Origin: an uncultured Clostridia bacterium
GTDB taxonomy: Bacteria; Bacillota; Clostridia; Christensenellales; Aristaeellaceae
DNA: 64,000 nucleotides
Direction of reading: 5' to 3'
Assembly: GCA_934647165.1 (NCBI GenBank)
Contig: CAKUFA010000012.1
Location: forward strand, 1 to 64,000
Shown here: positions 16,059-25,563 of the stretch, one piece after another
Layout: every line of letters begins with the position of its first letter
Position numbering within the stretch: the first letter of the stretch is position 1
Position numbers and translations under genes: made by a program
Notes under the pieces: model-generated
The model's database searches: none
What the model was told of the DNA's origin: nothing
What the model saw: the letters and a program-made list of their open reading frames with translations, nothing else

Positions 16059-16882
16059 CCCTTAATACCTCCTAACGTAACGCCACCAATGATTCGTTTC
16101 TGAAAAATAAGAAACACGAGCGTTGTTGGAATCATAGACAACACCGACATAGCCAGCAGACTATTCCAGTCTACAGAATACTCGCCGGCAAAAGATGCAA
16201 GCGCAAGCTGAATGGTAAACCTGCTCTTGGATGAAATGACCAGCAAAGGCCATACATAGTCATTCCAGCGCCACATGAAAGAAATGATGCCAAGAACACT
16301 CAGGGTTGGCGTCACCAGCGGCGTCATAATTTGCAGAAACGTACGTGTTTCGCTGCTGCCATCGATATAGGCCGCCTCCATGTAATCGCTCGGCACTGCG
16401 ATGAATGCCTGACGCATCATGAATGTTCCTGTAGGCGTTGCCATGGACGGAATAATCAATCCCCATAGCGAGTCGTACATATTCGTTTTAACAATCACCT
16501 TGAACACAGGAATCATGATAATCTCAACCGGGATCATCAGTGTCATCATAACCATTGCAAAAAGGAAACCGCCGCAGCGGAACCTGTACTTGGCAAAAGC
16601 ATAACCCGCCATGAGACTGATGAGCAGCGTTAACGCGGTTGCAACCACCGCCACAAACAACGTGTTGAGGAAATACTGTGTGAAGTTTCCCTTTGCCAGC
16701 GCCAAGCGAAAGTTATCCAGCGTTGGTTGAGAGGGAAAAATCTGTGGCGGCCACCTGAACAACTCGCCGGAACTCTTGAAAGATGACACCACAAGCCAGA
16801 TGCAGGGAAACAGGAAAAGAATACACACAATAAACATGATGGCAGAAAGTAAGGCTTCATTCCTTTTCTTTTCAGTCAGCAT
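16055..16882 (-). CDS. Sugar ABC transporter permease (MalG/LplC type)
   Basis: A 275-residue protein with six predicted membrane segments and the EAA loop EAAYIDGSSETRTFLQIMTPLVTPTL that docks the ATPase. It ends in GGVTLGGIKG, the usual C-terminus of this permease class. It forms the importer with the permease at 16872 (11-bp overlap) and the binding protein at 10157. Confidence 0.9.
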   Translation of the reverse strand: MLTEKKRNEALLSAIMFIVCILFLFPCIWLVVSSFKSSGELFRWPPQIFPSQPTLDNFRLALAKGNFTQYFLNTLFVAVVATALTLLISLMAGYAFAKYRFRCGGFLFAMVMMTLMIPVEIIMIPVFKVIVKTNMYDSLWGLIIPSMATPTGTFMMRQAFIAVPSDYMEAAYIDGSSETRTFLQIMTPLVTPTLSVLGIISFMWRWNDYVWPLLVISSKSRFTIQLALASFAGEYSVDWNSLLAMSVLSMIPTTLVFLIFQKRIIGGVTLGGIKG

Positions 16883-17747
16883 CCTGTTCGCCTCCTTTGT
16901 TCAGCTTAAACTGCACCACGGTCAGTAATGCCAGAATCAGGAAGAGCACCGTTGTCATAGCGCTCGCATAGCCCATTTTGTTTTTTCGAAACGCCGTTTC
17001 ATAAATGAGCTGCACCAGGAATTTCGTTGCTGCGCCCGGTCCGCCACCGGTAATAGAATTGACCAGCGCATACGACTTGAGCACGCCAATGCTGGACAGT
17101 ACCAGTACCAGAAGGCTTGTAGGCTGCAACAGTGGAAAGGTGATGCGAAAGAAGCACTGCACAGCATTTGCTCCGTCAATCTTTGCAGCTTCATAATATG
17201 TTGGCGAAATTCCTTTAAGGCCTGCCACAAACATCATCATATAGTAACCGCATGAGCTCCACACTGTAATGAAAATAACCGTCGCCATGGCGTTATTGCT
17301 GTCCGTCAGAAATCGCACAGGCTCTCTTCCCATCAGTTCACACAAATATCCCATCAAGCCAAAATCTTCAGTGAGCAGAAAGCGCCAGCTGAAGCCAATA
17401 ATCACCGCCGAAAGCATAAACGGAAAGTAAAATGCCATCCGGAAGAAGCTCACGCCTCGAATGGCACGGTTTACCACCAATGCCATGAGTAGTGCAAAAG
17501 CAAAGATCAGCGGGATGCTGATAATCGTATACACCGCCGTTCGCGACAAAGAGGAAAGAAAGCTCTGATCCGCAAACAGCTTGACATAGTTGTTCAGCCC
17601 GATGTACTTCATCTTGCCAATGCCATCCCATTTCTGGAACGAATAGTAGAAGCCGGATAAAGCCGGATAAAAAATGTAGGTACAGAAAAGAAGAATCGTA
17701 GGAGCGACTAATGCATATGGGAATACCTTTCGTTTCCAGTTTGCCAT
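16872..17747 (-). CDS. Sugar ABC transporter permease (UgpA/LplB type)
   Basis: A 291-residue first-position permease. The N-terminus is VFPYALVAPTILLF, there are six membrane segments, and the EAA loop is YYEAAKIDGANAVQCFFRITFPLL. The ATG at 17747 is preceded by GGGAGG at 9 bp; a longer TTG start at 17783 would place that ribosome site inside the gene, so I reject it. It is the first gene of the minus-strand carbohydrate operon. Confidence 0.9.
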   Translation of the reverse strand: MANWKRKVFPYALVAPTILLFCTYIFYPALSGFYYSFQKWDGIGKMKYIGLNNYVKLFADQSFLSSLSRTAVYTIISIPLIFAFALLMALVVNRAIRGVSFFRMAFYFPFMLSAVIIGFSWRFLLTEDFGLMGYLCELMGREPVRFLTDSNNAMATVIFITVWSSCGYYMMMFVAGLKGISPTYYEAAKIDGANAVQCFFRITFPLLQPTSLLVLVLSSIGVLKSYALVNSITGGGPGAATKFLVQLIYETAFRKNKMGYASAMTTVLFLILALLTVVQFKLNKGGEQDAD

Positions 17748-18399
17748 CTCACCATGCCTCCCATTCTTTTTCCCTTGCGCCAAACACTTCGAATACGCGC
17801 AAACTCTTTTGTGTTATTATAATACATTTTCGTCCATTTACGACATGTATGCCGGGACAAAAACATCAAATTCTTGCTTTTCTTCGTTCGTTCTCGTTTT
17901 TTTGCTCTGCTTTTTCCTTCATAAATTGTTCGCTCTGGTTGCATATTCGTCATATGTAACAGTTTTCTGTATTGAATTCGTTTTCCCTTTTTATTTATCT
18001 TTCTGAGACAGCAAGAATTTGCTATTTTTTCGCATTTTCTTAGTCAATGCTCCAATGACATTCTTTTTCACTCCAATAAGACCACTCTGAAAAAAACGAT
18101 GCCGTCCCACGCCAACGACTGGAATAACACTTTATGAATGATCGCCCAGTCCATAGAATTCGAAGCAGATGTCTTGAAATAGCCTGTGAACCGCCTTTTT
18201 TACCGTTTAAAACGATGTTAACATCACAACACCACACTTCCTCTTTTTTCATGTTCGCTTCGTCCAGCATTTTGTTCTTTTTTCTTTAACGGTTTTGTTT
18301 GATTATGGAATATTCTTCCTTTTTTGTTGCTATATCGGAATCTGTATCTCGCAAAATACGAACATTCTCATTTTTTCCATTTTTATTTTTCGTCAGGTA
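17748..18399. other. AT-rich divergent intergenic region
   Basis: About 650 bp between divergently transcribed operons with no convincing gene. On the minus strand TATAAT (17816-17821) lies about 70 bp upstream of the permease gene but has no good -35, as often seen at AraC-activated promoters. Short frames at 18040-18270 have no recognisable product. Confidence 0.5.
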
Positions 18400-18428
18400 T
18401 TGCAATGTGACGTCCTGTGGTATATAAT
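18400..18428 (+). promoter_or_regulatory. Promoter of the DeoR-headed operon
   Basis: TTGCAA, 17 bp, then a perfect TATAAT, 54 bp before the regulator ATG. It is overlapped by a candidate operator. Confidence 0.75.
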
Positions 18429-18451
18429 ACAGATGTTATCCGCTGTCACAT
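18405..18451 (+). promoter_or_regulatory. Candidate operator (inverted repeat) for autoregulation
   Basis: ATGTGAC at 18405-18411 and GTCACAT at 18445-18451 form a perfect 7-bp inverted repeat bracketing the -10. The right half extends as TGTCACATTGTGTCA, itself nearly palindromic. Position and symmetry suit repression by the DeoR protein encoded next; this is inference. Confidence 0.4.
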
Positions 18452-18482
18452 TGTGTCAAAATTCGAACGAACAGGAGAACGC

Positions 18483-19265
18483 ATGATTGTCAAGCAACGT
18501 TCCGCCGAAATTCTCAAGCTGCTGATGGACGGCGGCGCAATGTCCGTTAGTCAGCTGGCTGAGCGTCTCGATGTTTCCGAGATGACCATTCGGCGCGACC
18601 TTGCCAAGCTCAAGAAAGATGGCGCGGTGCGGTTGGTCAACGGCGTTGCCTTTTGCAGCAAGGGCAGCGAGCCCTTTGCCTATGATCTGGCACAGCAGCT
18701 TGGCGTGAATTGCCGCGCCAAGGACGCAATCGGCCGCGTGGCCGCCTCCCTGCTCGTGCCGGGAGACAGCGTGTTCATTGATTGCGGCAGCACAGCTTCG
18801 GCCATGTTCCGCTATATTCCGCGGGATCTGGATATTACCATCATCTGTTCCACTTTCAACGCGCTTGCGGAAGCCAAGAAAAAAAACGTCACCAGGCTGG
18901 TTTTTACCGGCGGATTTTACCACGCAGGCACGGAAACCTTCGAGTCCCCCGAGGCTATTGAAATGCTCCGCGGCATGCGATCCAGCAAAGCGTTCATCAC
19001 TGCCGCAGGCGCAAGCATGGAGCTTGGGCTCACATGCATGGAGCAGTATGAAACGGCCATCAAGCAAGTGGCCATGGAAACCGGCATGCAAAAGATCCTG
19101 TTGGTGGACTCCTCTAAATTCTCACGGGTTTCTCCAGCCTTCTTCGGCGCCTGGTCTTCCATTGACGCTGTGGTAACCGACGAGGGCATTCCGGATTGTT
19201 GGAAGGATTTTTTCGCTGAGCGAAATATTGATTTAAAAATTGCAGAACAGGAGAATGAAGCATGA
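18483..19265 (+). CDS. DeoR/GlpR family transcriptional repressor
   Basis: A 260-residue regulator. An N-terminal winged helix (MSVSQLAERLDVSEMTIRRD, the DeoR signature) is followed by a phosphosugar-isomerase-like sensor domain (IDCGSTASAMF, FTGGFYHAGTETFE, VDSSKF). DeoR proteins usually sense a phosphorylated sugar. Adjacency to deoC suggests deoxyribose 5-phosphate or a related phosphate as inducer. The ATG at 18483 follows AGGAGA; the 4-bp overlap with deoC (ATGA) indicates translational coupling. Confidence 0.88.
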   Translation: MIVKQRSAEILKLLMDGGAMSVSQLAERLDVSEMTIRRDLAKLKKDGAVRLVNGVAFCSKGSEPFAYDLAQQLGVNCRAKDAIGRVAASLLVPGDSVFIDCGSTASAMFRYIPRDLDITIICSTFNALAEAKKKNVTRLVFTGGFYHAGTETFESPEAIEMLRGMRSSKAFITAAGASMELGLTCMEQYETAIKQVAMETGMQKILLVDSSKFSRVSPAFFGAWSSIDAVVTDEGIPDCWKDFFAERNIDLKIAEQENEA

Positions 19266-19921
19266 ATCGGCAAGATATTTTTTCCATCGTGGATCACACC
19301 CTCTTGAAGCAGACAGCAACCTTTGAGCAGATCAAGCAGCTGTGCGACGAGGCCATTGAATTCGGTGCAGCGTCCGTGTGCATTCCCCCGTGCTATGTCA
19401 AGCGTGCAAGCGAGTATGTGCAAGGCAAGATGACTGTCTGCACCGTCATCGGTTTCCCCAACGGCAACATGACCACTGCCTCCAAAGTGTTTGAAACCCG
19501 CGACGCCATCGCCAACGGCGCCACCGAAATCGACATGGTGATTAACATTGGCGAACTGAAGGCAGGCAACACCGACTATGTGCTCGACGAGATCCGCCAG
19601 ATCAAGCAGGCCACCGGCAAACTGGTGCTGAAGGTCATCATTGAAACCTGCCTTCTGACCGAAGAAGAAAAGATCACCATGTGCGACATTGTGACGCGCA
19701 GCGGCGCCGATTTCATCAAAACCTCCACGGGCTTCTCCTCCGCAGGGGCTACCTTTGACGACATTGCCCTGTTCAAGGCACATGTGGGGCCCAATGTGAA
19801 AATCAAGGCTGCGGGCGGCATCTCCTCTTTTGCGGATGCGGAAAAATTCATCGCCCTGGGCGCCAACCGTTTGGGCACCAGCCGCATCATCAAGCTTGCC
19901 TTGCAGGAAAAGAACGCCTGA
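19262..19921 (+). CDS. deoC: Deoxyribose-phosphate aldolase
   Basis: A 219-residue class I aldolase that splits 2-deoxy-D-ribose 5-phosphate into glyceraldehyde 3-phosphate and acetaldehyde. The motifs VDHTLLKQTAT at the N-terminus, EIDMVINIGELK, LKVIIETCLLT (proton-relay Lys) and FIKTSTGF (Schiff-base Lys) are all present, and length is normal. It is the only gene of the run with an unambiguous reaction, so it anchors the interpretation of the operon. No deoD, deoA or deoB is nearby, which differs from the classic nucleoside-salvage cluster. Confidence 0.95.
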   Translation: MNRQDIFSIVDHTLLKQTATFEQIKQLCDEAIEFGAASVCIPPCYVKRASEYVQGKMTVCTVIGFPNGNMTTASKVFETRDAIANGATEIDMVINIGELKAGNTDYVLDEIRQIKQATGKLVLKVIIETCLLTEEEKITMCDIVTRSGADFIKTSTGFSSAGATFDDIALFKAHVGPNVKIKAAGGISSFADAEKFIALGANRLGTSRIIKLALQEKNA

Positions 19922-19946
19922 GCATCGTGCCCGTACGGAGGATGAT

Positions 19947-21242
19947 ATGAAAAAAAAGCTTTACGTGCTTTCCATTGACTCGATGATCACCGAGGACATC
20001 GAGTTTATGAAAACACTTCCTGCCATGAGCCGCATTTTGGACGGCGCTGCTGTGGTCAGCAATATCGTATCCGTTTATCCCACGCTGACCTACACCATCC
20101 ACGCTTCCATGATGACCGGCGTATATCCTGACCGGCACCACATCATCAACAACGAAACCTTCGTGCCCGCCATGGAGCATGCCCCGTGGTATCGCAGCCG
20201 CAACAATTTTGACCCTGATGTGATCACCGTGCTGGAAGCCGCCAAGCGCGCGGGCTACACCACCTGCGCCATCCACTGGCCGGTAACGGGCGATGTGGAT
20301 GTGGACTGGCACCTGCCTGAAGCCTGGACAGATCCCGGCACGCCCGAGCGCATGTACGCCGAGTTTGTCCGCCTTGGCGCAAAGCCGGAATTTCTGGATG
20401 AATTCTGGCCGGAATACGGCGTGCATCTCAATGGGCTGTACGACCCGGCCTTCACCCTGCTGGCACACGGGGCAACCCTGGCCGCCATCCGCAACCATCA
20501 GCCGGATGTGATCTTCGAGCATCTGTCGCTGGTGGATCACACACGGCACAGCCGCGGCGTGTATGCGCGGGATGTTTACAAGCACGCCTATTTTGAAATG
20601 GAGCTTCTTCTGAGCCAGACGCTGGAGGCCATGCGCCAGGCCGGCGTGCTGGAGGACACCACCATCGTGCTCACCAGCGACCACGGGCAGACCCCTGTGC
20701 GCAAGCTGATTGCCCCCAACACCCTGCTTGTGCGGGATGGTTATATCCGCCTGAATGAAGACGGAACGCTCCGCGATTATGACATCATTTTCAAATCTGC
20801 CGCGCACAGCATGCAGGTATACCTGCGGGATGCTTCCTTCACGGAGAAAGCCGCGCAGCTGCTGCACCGCTATGCCGAGGAAGAGGATGTTGGCTTTGAG
20901 TGCATCCGAACAGCTGAAGAAACTGAGCGGGAAATGCGTGTAAAGGGCGATTTCGCCTTCTCCATTGAAGGGGCTGACGGGTACGCCTTCTCCAACGCTT
21001 TCACAGGCGATTTGGTCGGCGAAGCGGATAACAGCAACTACAAATACAGCGTAGCCACCCACGGGCACGATCCCCGCAAAGGCCCCAAGCCCGCCATGAT
21101 CCTCAAGGGACCCGGCATCGTGCCAAACGCCAGGCTGGACGGCGCGGCCATTGTGGATGAAGCGCCTACGCTGGCAGCGCTGCTGGGCGTTGACCTTGGA
21201 CACCCCGACGGACAGGTTATGCCCGGCATTCTTATTCCCTGA
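19947..21242 (+). CDS. Alkaline-phosphatase-superfamily phosphodiesterase/nucleotide pyrophosphatase-like
   Basis: A 431-residue enzyme of the type I phosphodiesterase/nucleotide pyrophosphatase family. Metal ligands are Asp11 (LSIDSM), the Thr nucleophile region SVYPTLTYTIHASMMTG, the VDHTRH motif near residue 205, LTSDHGQ, and a late histidine in ATHGHDP. There is no signal peptide, so it should act on an imported phosphodiester or phosphonate. The ATG at 19947 follows ACGGAGG; the longer frame starts inside deoC. Together with deoC and the importer downstream it suggests a phosphodiester-containing substrate. Confidence 0.8.
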   Translation: MKKKLYVLSIDSMITEDIEFMKTLPAMSRILDGAAVVSNIVSVYPTLTYTIHASMMTGVYPDRHHIINNETFVPAMEHAPWYRSRNNFDPDVITVLEAAKRAGYTTCAIHWPVTGDVDVDWHLPEAWTDPGTPERMYAEFVRLGAKPEFLDEFWPEYGVHLNGLYDPAFTLLAHGATLAAIRNHQPDVIFEHLSLVDHTRHSRGVYARDVYKHAYFEMELLLSQTLEAMRQAGVLEDTTIVLTSDHGQTPVRKLIAPNTLLVRDGYIRLNEDGTLRDYDIIFKSAAHSMQVYLRDASFTEKAAQLLHRYAEEEDVGFECIRTAEETEREMRVKGDFAFSIEGADGYAFSNAFTGDLVGEADNSNYKYSVATHGHDPRKGPKPAMILKGPGIVPNARLDGAAIVDEAPTLAALLGVDLGHPDGQVMPGILIP

Positions 21243-21271
21243 ACGCAAAATGATACAGCAGGAGGAAAACC

Positions 21272-22318
21272 ATGGAAATCGTACTGAAGGGGCTCACCAA
21301 AAAATTCGATTCCGTCACTGCGGTTGACCACGTCAGCCTGACCATCCCCGACGGCAAGCTGACTGGCCTGCTGGGCCCCAGCGGCTGCGGCAAGTCCACC
21401 CTGCTGTATATGCTCTCCGGGTTGACCAACGTGACCGAGGGCAGCATTTTCTTCGGGGATCGGGATGTAACCGTGGAAGCGCCGGACAAGCGCAACATCG
21501 GCCTGGTGTTCCAGAATTATTCCCTCTACCCCCACATGACCGTGGAGGAGAACATTGCCTTCCCGCTCGGCAACCGCCGCGGCAAGGATCGCATGAACGC
21601 CCGGCAAAAGCATGAAGCCGCCTGCAAGGTGGCCGAGCTTGTGCAGATTCAGGATCTGATGAACCGCAAGCCCAAGCAGCTTTCCGGCGGCCAGCAGCAG
21701 CGTGTAGCCATTGCCCGTGCGCTGGTGAAGCAGCCTGATGTGCTTCTGCTGGACGAGCCCCTCTCCAACCTGGACGCCCGCCTTCGCATGGAAATGCGGC
21801 AGGAAGTGCGCCGCATTCAGCTGGAGTCCAAGGTAACCACCGTGTTTGTGACCCATGACCAGGAAGAAGCCATGAGCATCACCGACACCATTGTGCTGAT
21901 GAAGAAGGGCGTTGTGCAGCAGCTTGCCCCTGCCCGTGAAATTTACATGAACCCCGCCAACGCCTTTGTGGCTTCTTTCCTTGGCAACCCGCCCATCAGC
22001 TTCCTGGATGTGCAGGTGAAGAACGGCAGCGTTGACTTGGATGGCCAGCAGGGTTTTGCTGTCAGCGGCGTGGCGGACGGGCGCTACACCCTTGGCATTC
22101 GCCCGGAAGCCTGGGTGCCCGGCAACGCCTTCCATGCCGTTATCGAGCATGTGGAAATGCGCGGCCAGGATCAGATTGTTTCCATTCGCCTGGGCGAAAA
22201 GACCGTCACCGCCACGCTTGACGCCGAGTATCAGGCCAATGTGGGCGATACCATCTCCCTTGACCTGCGCACAAACCGGTGCTACTTCTTCAACCCCGAA
22301 ACCGGCGTCCGCGTCTGA
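21272..22318 (+). CDS. ABC transporter ATPase (UgpC/MsmK type)
   Basis: A 348-residue ATPase. Walker A is GPSGCGKST (near 35), the signature LSGGQQQRVAIARAL, Walker B LLLDEPLSNLD and the switch FVTHDQEEA. A C-terminal OB-type regulatory domain of about 110 residues is characteristic of carbohydrate importers. It energises the permeases that follow. It could also serve the binding protein/permease set at 10-17.7 kb, which lacks an ATPase. Confidence 0.93.
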   Translation: MEIVLKGLTKKFDSVTAVDHVSLTIPDGKLTGLLGPSGCGKSTLLYMLSGLTNVTEGSIFFGDRDVTVEAPDKRNIGLVFQNYSLYPHMTVEENIAFPLGNRRGKDRMNARQKHEAACKVAELVQIQDLMNRKPKQLSGGQQQRVAIARALVKQPDVLLLDEPLSNLDARLRMEMRQEVRRIQLESKVTTVFVTHDQEEAMSITDTIVLMKKGVVQQLAPAREIYMNPANAFVASFLGNPPISFLDVQVKNGSVDLDGQQGFAVSGVADGRYTLGIRPEAWVPGNAFHAVIEHVEMRGQDQIVSIRLGEKTVTATLDAEYQANVGDTISLDLRTNRCYFFNPETGVRV

Positions 22319-22338
22319 CGCAGAAAGGTGCGTTCTCC

Positions 22339-23289
22339 ATGAAAAAAGCTCCGAAAAAGCGTCGGTCCCGCCTGGTGGAAACCGAAGACGGACGCCTGCT
22401 CATCAAAAGCCCCATGGCCTATGTTTACCTGCTGCTGCCGGTGGCCTTCCTTGTGGTGTTTGTGCTCTACCCCACCCTCATGGCCGGGCGCATGGCTTTT
22501 TTCCAGAAGTATAATTTCATGAAAAGCCTTGGCACAGGTTTCGGTCTGAACGCCTTCAACTATGTGCTTAACGACAAGTTTTTCTGGCTTGCCGCCAAAA
22601 ACACCGGCATCCTGATGCTTGTTGCGCTGCCTGCCACAGTCATCCTGTCGTTGATGTTCGCACTGCTTATCAACGCCATCAAAAAGCTGCAGGGGCTGTA
22701 TCAGGCGCTGTTCTTCCTGCCCTATGTCACTTCCTCCATTGCAATCGGCTCAGCCTTCCAGTGGCTGTTTCACTCCGAATACGGCTACTTCAACTGGTTT
22801 CTGTCGCTGTTTGGCTGCGCTCCGGTGAAATGGCTGTCCGATTCCTCCTGCGTCATCTGGGCGCTGTCCATTTTCTGCATCTGGAATGGCCTTGCTTACA
22901 AGATTGTGCTGTTCCTGGCCGGCCTGCAAAAGGTCGATAAGGAAGTGTACAAGGCCGCCAAGATCGACGGTGCCAGCCCCTGGCGCACAACGGTGAAGAT
23001 CACCCTGCCCCTGCTTGCCCCCACCACCTGGATGGTCAGCATGATGTCCATGATTTACACCGCCAAGACGTACAACGAAGTGTACTCCCTGTTCACTTCC
23101 TACGGCGGCGGCGGCACAGCCGGCAACGGCAACAATGCCATCACGCTGGTCTATTACATCTACTACCAGTTCTATGAGCGGCAGAAGGTGAACTATGCGG
23201 CGGCGGCGGCCATCATCTTCCTGGCGGTCATCCTGCTGCTCACCGGCATTCAGCGGCTTGTTGCCAAGAAATTCGTACAATACGTGTAA
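22339..23289 (+). CDS. ABC transporter permease (UgpA type)
   Basis: A 316-residue permease with six membrane segments. It begins with a charged N-terminus (MKKAPKKRRSR) and carries the EAA-like loop EVYKAAKIDGASPWRTTVKITLPLL. The ATG at 22339 has GAAAGG upstream; the longer frame overlaps the ATPase gene without a ribosome site. It is second in the importer cassette. Confidence 0.9.
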   Translation: MKKAPKKRRSRLVETEDGRLLIKSPMAYVYLLLPVAFLVVFVLYPTLMAGRMAFFQKYNFMKSLGTGFGLNAFNYVLNDKFFWLAAKNTGILMLVALPATVILSLMFALLINAIKKLQGLYQALFFLPYVTSSIAIGSAFQWLFHSEYGYFNWFLSLFGCAPVKWLSDSSCVIWALSIFCIWNGLAYKIVLFLAGLQKVDKEVYKAAKIDGASPWRTTVKITLPLLAPTTWMVSMMSMIYTAKTYNEVYSLFTSYGGGGTAGNGNNAITLVYYIYYQFYERQKVNYAAAAAIIFLAVILLLTGIQRLVAKKFVQYV

Positions 23290-23301
23290 AGGAGGAAGAA
23301 C

Positions 23302-24156
23302 ATGGCGCGCGTGCATGAAAAACATGTGGTGGATACCAAGCAAATCGTTGCCGATGTGCTCAAGTATTTCTTCCTGACCCTGGGCGCACTGGTGCTGTTC
23401 TTCCCCTTCCTGTGGATGCTCACCACCTCCCTCAAAACATTGAGCGAGGCCATCGCCACCCCGCCTGTATGGCTTCCCCGTATGCCACAGTGGAGCAACT
23501 ATGCCACGGTGTGGAATATGCGCCCCTTCATGCGCTACATTCTCAATACCGTCATCTGCTGCATCTTCCATGTGGCAGGCGTGGTTTCCCTGTCCGTGAT
23601 GGGGGCATATGCCTTCTCCATGTTTTCCTTCCGCTTCAAGAACTTTCTGTTCACGCTGTTTATGCTCACCATGATGGTTCCCAGTGAGCTGCTCATCATC
23701 CAGAACTACATCACCATTCAGAAGATGCACCTGATGGACACCTACATCGCCGTGTTTCTTCCTACGCTGGCCAGCGGCTTCTACATCTACATGCTGCGCG
23801 AGCACTTCATGCAAATGCCGCCGAGCCTCTTCAAATCCGCCAAGGTGGACGGCACCAGCAACTGGCGCTTTCTGTGGCGGGTCATGGTGCCCATGAATCG
23901 CAACACCATCTTCACCATCGCAATTCTTGCCTTCATCGGACAATGGAACGCCTTCCTCTGGCCGGAGCTGGTCACCCGCACGGACGCCACCAAGCTGGTA
24001 TCCAGCGGTTTGATCTCCTTCCGCTCCGAGGCAAGCTCCAGCGTGCAGTATATGATGGCAGGTTCCTGCATCGTGCTCATCCCGATGATTATCTTCTACG
24101 TCATTTTCAACAAGCAGATTATCAATGGCGTAGGCGGCGGCGGCATCAAAGGCTAA
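23302..24156 (+). CDS. ABC transporter permease (UgpE/MalG type)
   Basis: A 284-residue second permease. It has six membrane segments, the FPFLWMLTTSLKT start, the EAA-type loop FKSAKVDGTSNWRFLWRVMVPM and the class-typical C-terminus GVGGGGIKG. AAGGAGGAAG precedes the ATG, 12 bp after the previous stop. Confidence 0.92.
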   Translation: MARVHEKHVVDTKQIVADVLKYFFLTLGALVLFFPFLWMLTTSLKTLSEAIATPPVWLPRMPQWSNYATVWNMRPFMRYILNTVICCIFHVAGVVSLSVMGAYAFSMFSFRFKNFLFTLFMLTMMVPSELLIIQNYITIQKMHLMDTYIAVFLPTLASGFYIYMLREHFMQMPPSLFKSAKVDGTSNWRFLWRVMVPMNRNTIFTIAILAFIGQWNAFLWPELVTRTDATKLVSSGLISFRSEASSSVQYMMAGSCIVLIPMIIFYVIFNKQIINGVGGGGIKG

Positions 24157-24198
24157 CAGCCTTTCATGTAAAAAACAAATTTGCAAAGGAGTCCACCC

Positions 24199-25491
24199 AT
24201 GAAAAAGATCGTTGCACTGGTTCTGGCGATCACGTTCTGCCTGGGTATGGCAACCACCTGTGCCTCCGCGGAGGATGTCCGCACCCTGAAGTTCTGGCAC
24301 AGCATCACCAACACGACCATTTACGCGGCCTTTGAAGAAGTGGTAAACGACTTCAACAACGGCATCGGCGCCGAAAAGGGTATCAAGATCGAGCTGACCC
24401 AGTTCGGCAGCGCTGCCAAGCTGAACACCGCGCTGACCGGTTCCCTGCAAACAGCCATGAACGGCAGCACTGAAGAACTGCCCGACATCATCATGGGCAA
24501 CTCCATCTACATGGTGGATTATGTGCTCAACGCAGAAGCGCTGGTGAATCTGACCCCTTATATCGAGGGTGAGAACGGCCTGAACATGGATGACTTCTAT
24601 GATTGCTGGCTGACCAACTGCATGAACTATGATGATGAGCACAACGTCTATTGCCTGCCCTTCCAGGGCTACAGCGAGGTTGTGTACTACAACATCGAGT
24701 TCTTCCAGGAGCACAACCTGTCCATCCCCACCACCTGGGACGAGATGGTTGCGCTGTGCAAGCAGATCGTTGAAATCACCGGCAGCGCCGGCTTCGGCTG
24801 GGACAACCCCGCCAAGATGGCCACCACGCTGCTGGAGCAGGCCGGCATCGGCTACACCGATGCGCAGGGCAAGCTGCTCTTCGCCGACAAGCTGGATGAA
24901 ACCGTGGACACCCTGCAGTGGTATGTGGATCAGCTCAACGCCGGCTTGTTCCGCACAGCAGGCGACAGCGGCTACTTCTCCGGCCCCTTTGCCAACCAGG
25001 ATATCATGATGTATTGCGGCTCCGGTGTGGAAGGCGCTTACATCGACATGAAGATCGACCCCGCGAAGCCCTTCCACTGGGGCACCTTCCCCGTGCCGCA
25101 GATGGCCGGCACCCAGACCCCCGCGACCTATGCTGAGAATGCTCTGATCGCCATCATGGATCTGGACAACGATACCGCGAAGGACGATGCCTGCTGGGAG
25201 TTCATCAAGTATTTTGAATCCACCGAATCGGTGAAGAAGCTCACCGGCGTTGGCTCGTACATCCCCTGCCTGAAGTCCGTTGCGGAAGATCCCGACTGGA
25301 TCGCCAACGCTTCTCCCTCACAGCTGACCGGCGTTGCGCAGATGGACAACTACTATGTGTTCTATGCTTTCGACACCGGTGACTACACCTCCAACACCAT
25401 CTACACCGACTTGCAGACCGGCATGAGCGATGTGCTCAACAACGGCGCCGACCTACGCACCACCCTGGAAGGCATCCTGGCCAATTACTAA
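24199..25491 (+). CDS. ABC transporter substrate-binding protein (UgpB-like)
   Basis: A 430-residue secreted binding protein. The signal peptide MKKIVALVLAITFCLGMATTCASA contains cysteines but no clear lipobox. The mature start is LKFWHSITNTTIYAAFEEVV. It resembles UgpB-type glycerol-3-phosphate/sugar-binding proteins in overall layout, but the ligand cannot be read from sequence. It completes the importer cassette. The start at 24199 follows AAAGGAG; a GC-rich hairpin follows the stop. Confidence 0.88.
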   Translation: MKKIVALVLAITFCLGMATTCASAEDVRTLKFWHSITNTTIYAAFEEVVNDFNNGIGAEKGIKIELTQFGSAAKLNTALTGSLQTAMNGSTEELPDIIMGNSIYMVDYVLNAEALVNLTPYIEGENGLNMDDFYDCWLTNCMNYDDEHNVYCLPFQGYSEVVYYNIEFFQEHNLSIPTTWDEMVALCKQIVEITGSAGFGWDNPAKMATTLLEQAGIGYTDAQGKLLFADKLDETVDTLQWYVDQLNAGLFRTAGDSGYFSGPFANQDIMMYCGSGVEGAYIDMKIDPAKPFHWGTFPVPQMAGTQTPATYAENALIAIMDLDNDTAKDDACWEFIKYFESTESVKKLTGVGSYIPCLKSVAEDPDWIANASPSQLTGVAQMDNYYVFYAFDTGDYTSNTIYTDLQTGMSDVLNNGADLRTTLEGILANY

Positions 25492-25514
25492 TTCCCGTTA
25501 TCATGACAAACAAA

Positions 25515-25551
25515 AGGGCGCGCTGCTCAATGTAGTGGCGCGCCTGTTTTC
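25515..25551 (+). terminator. Hairpin after the binding-protein gene
   Basis: A GGCGCGC (25517-25523) / GCGCGCC (25538-25544) stem followed by TGTTTTC. It probably attenuates rather than ends transcription, because five co-oriented genes follow with tight spacing. Confidence 0.6.
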
Positions 25552-25563
25552 AAAGGTACAGCG

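Noticed and set aside
18040..18270. 76-codon frame in the divergent intergenic region
   Set aside because: No ribosome site, no recognisable family, composition like the surrounding AT-rich spacer.
19890..21248. 452-codon open frame on the minus strand
   Set aside because: Antisense to the phosphodiesterase gene, which has complete metal motifs.
22750..25077. 775-codon open frame on the minus strand
   Set aside because: Fully antisense to two permease genes and the binding-protein gene; His/Gly-rich composition is what the complement of GC-rich coding sequence gives; no ribosome site or family motif.
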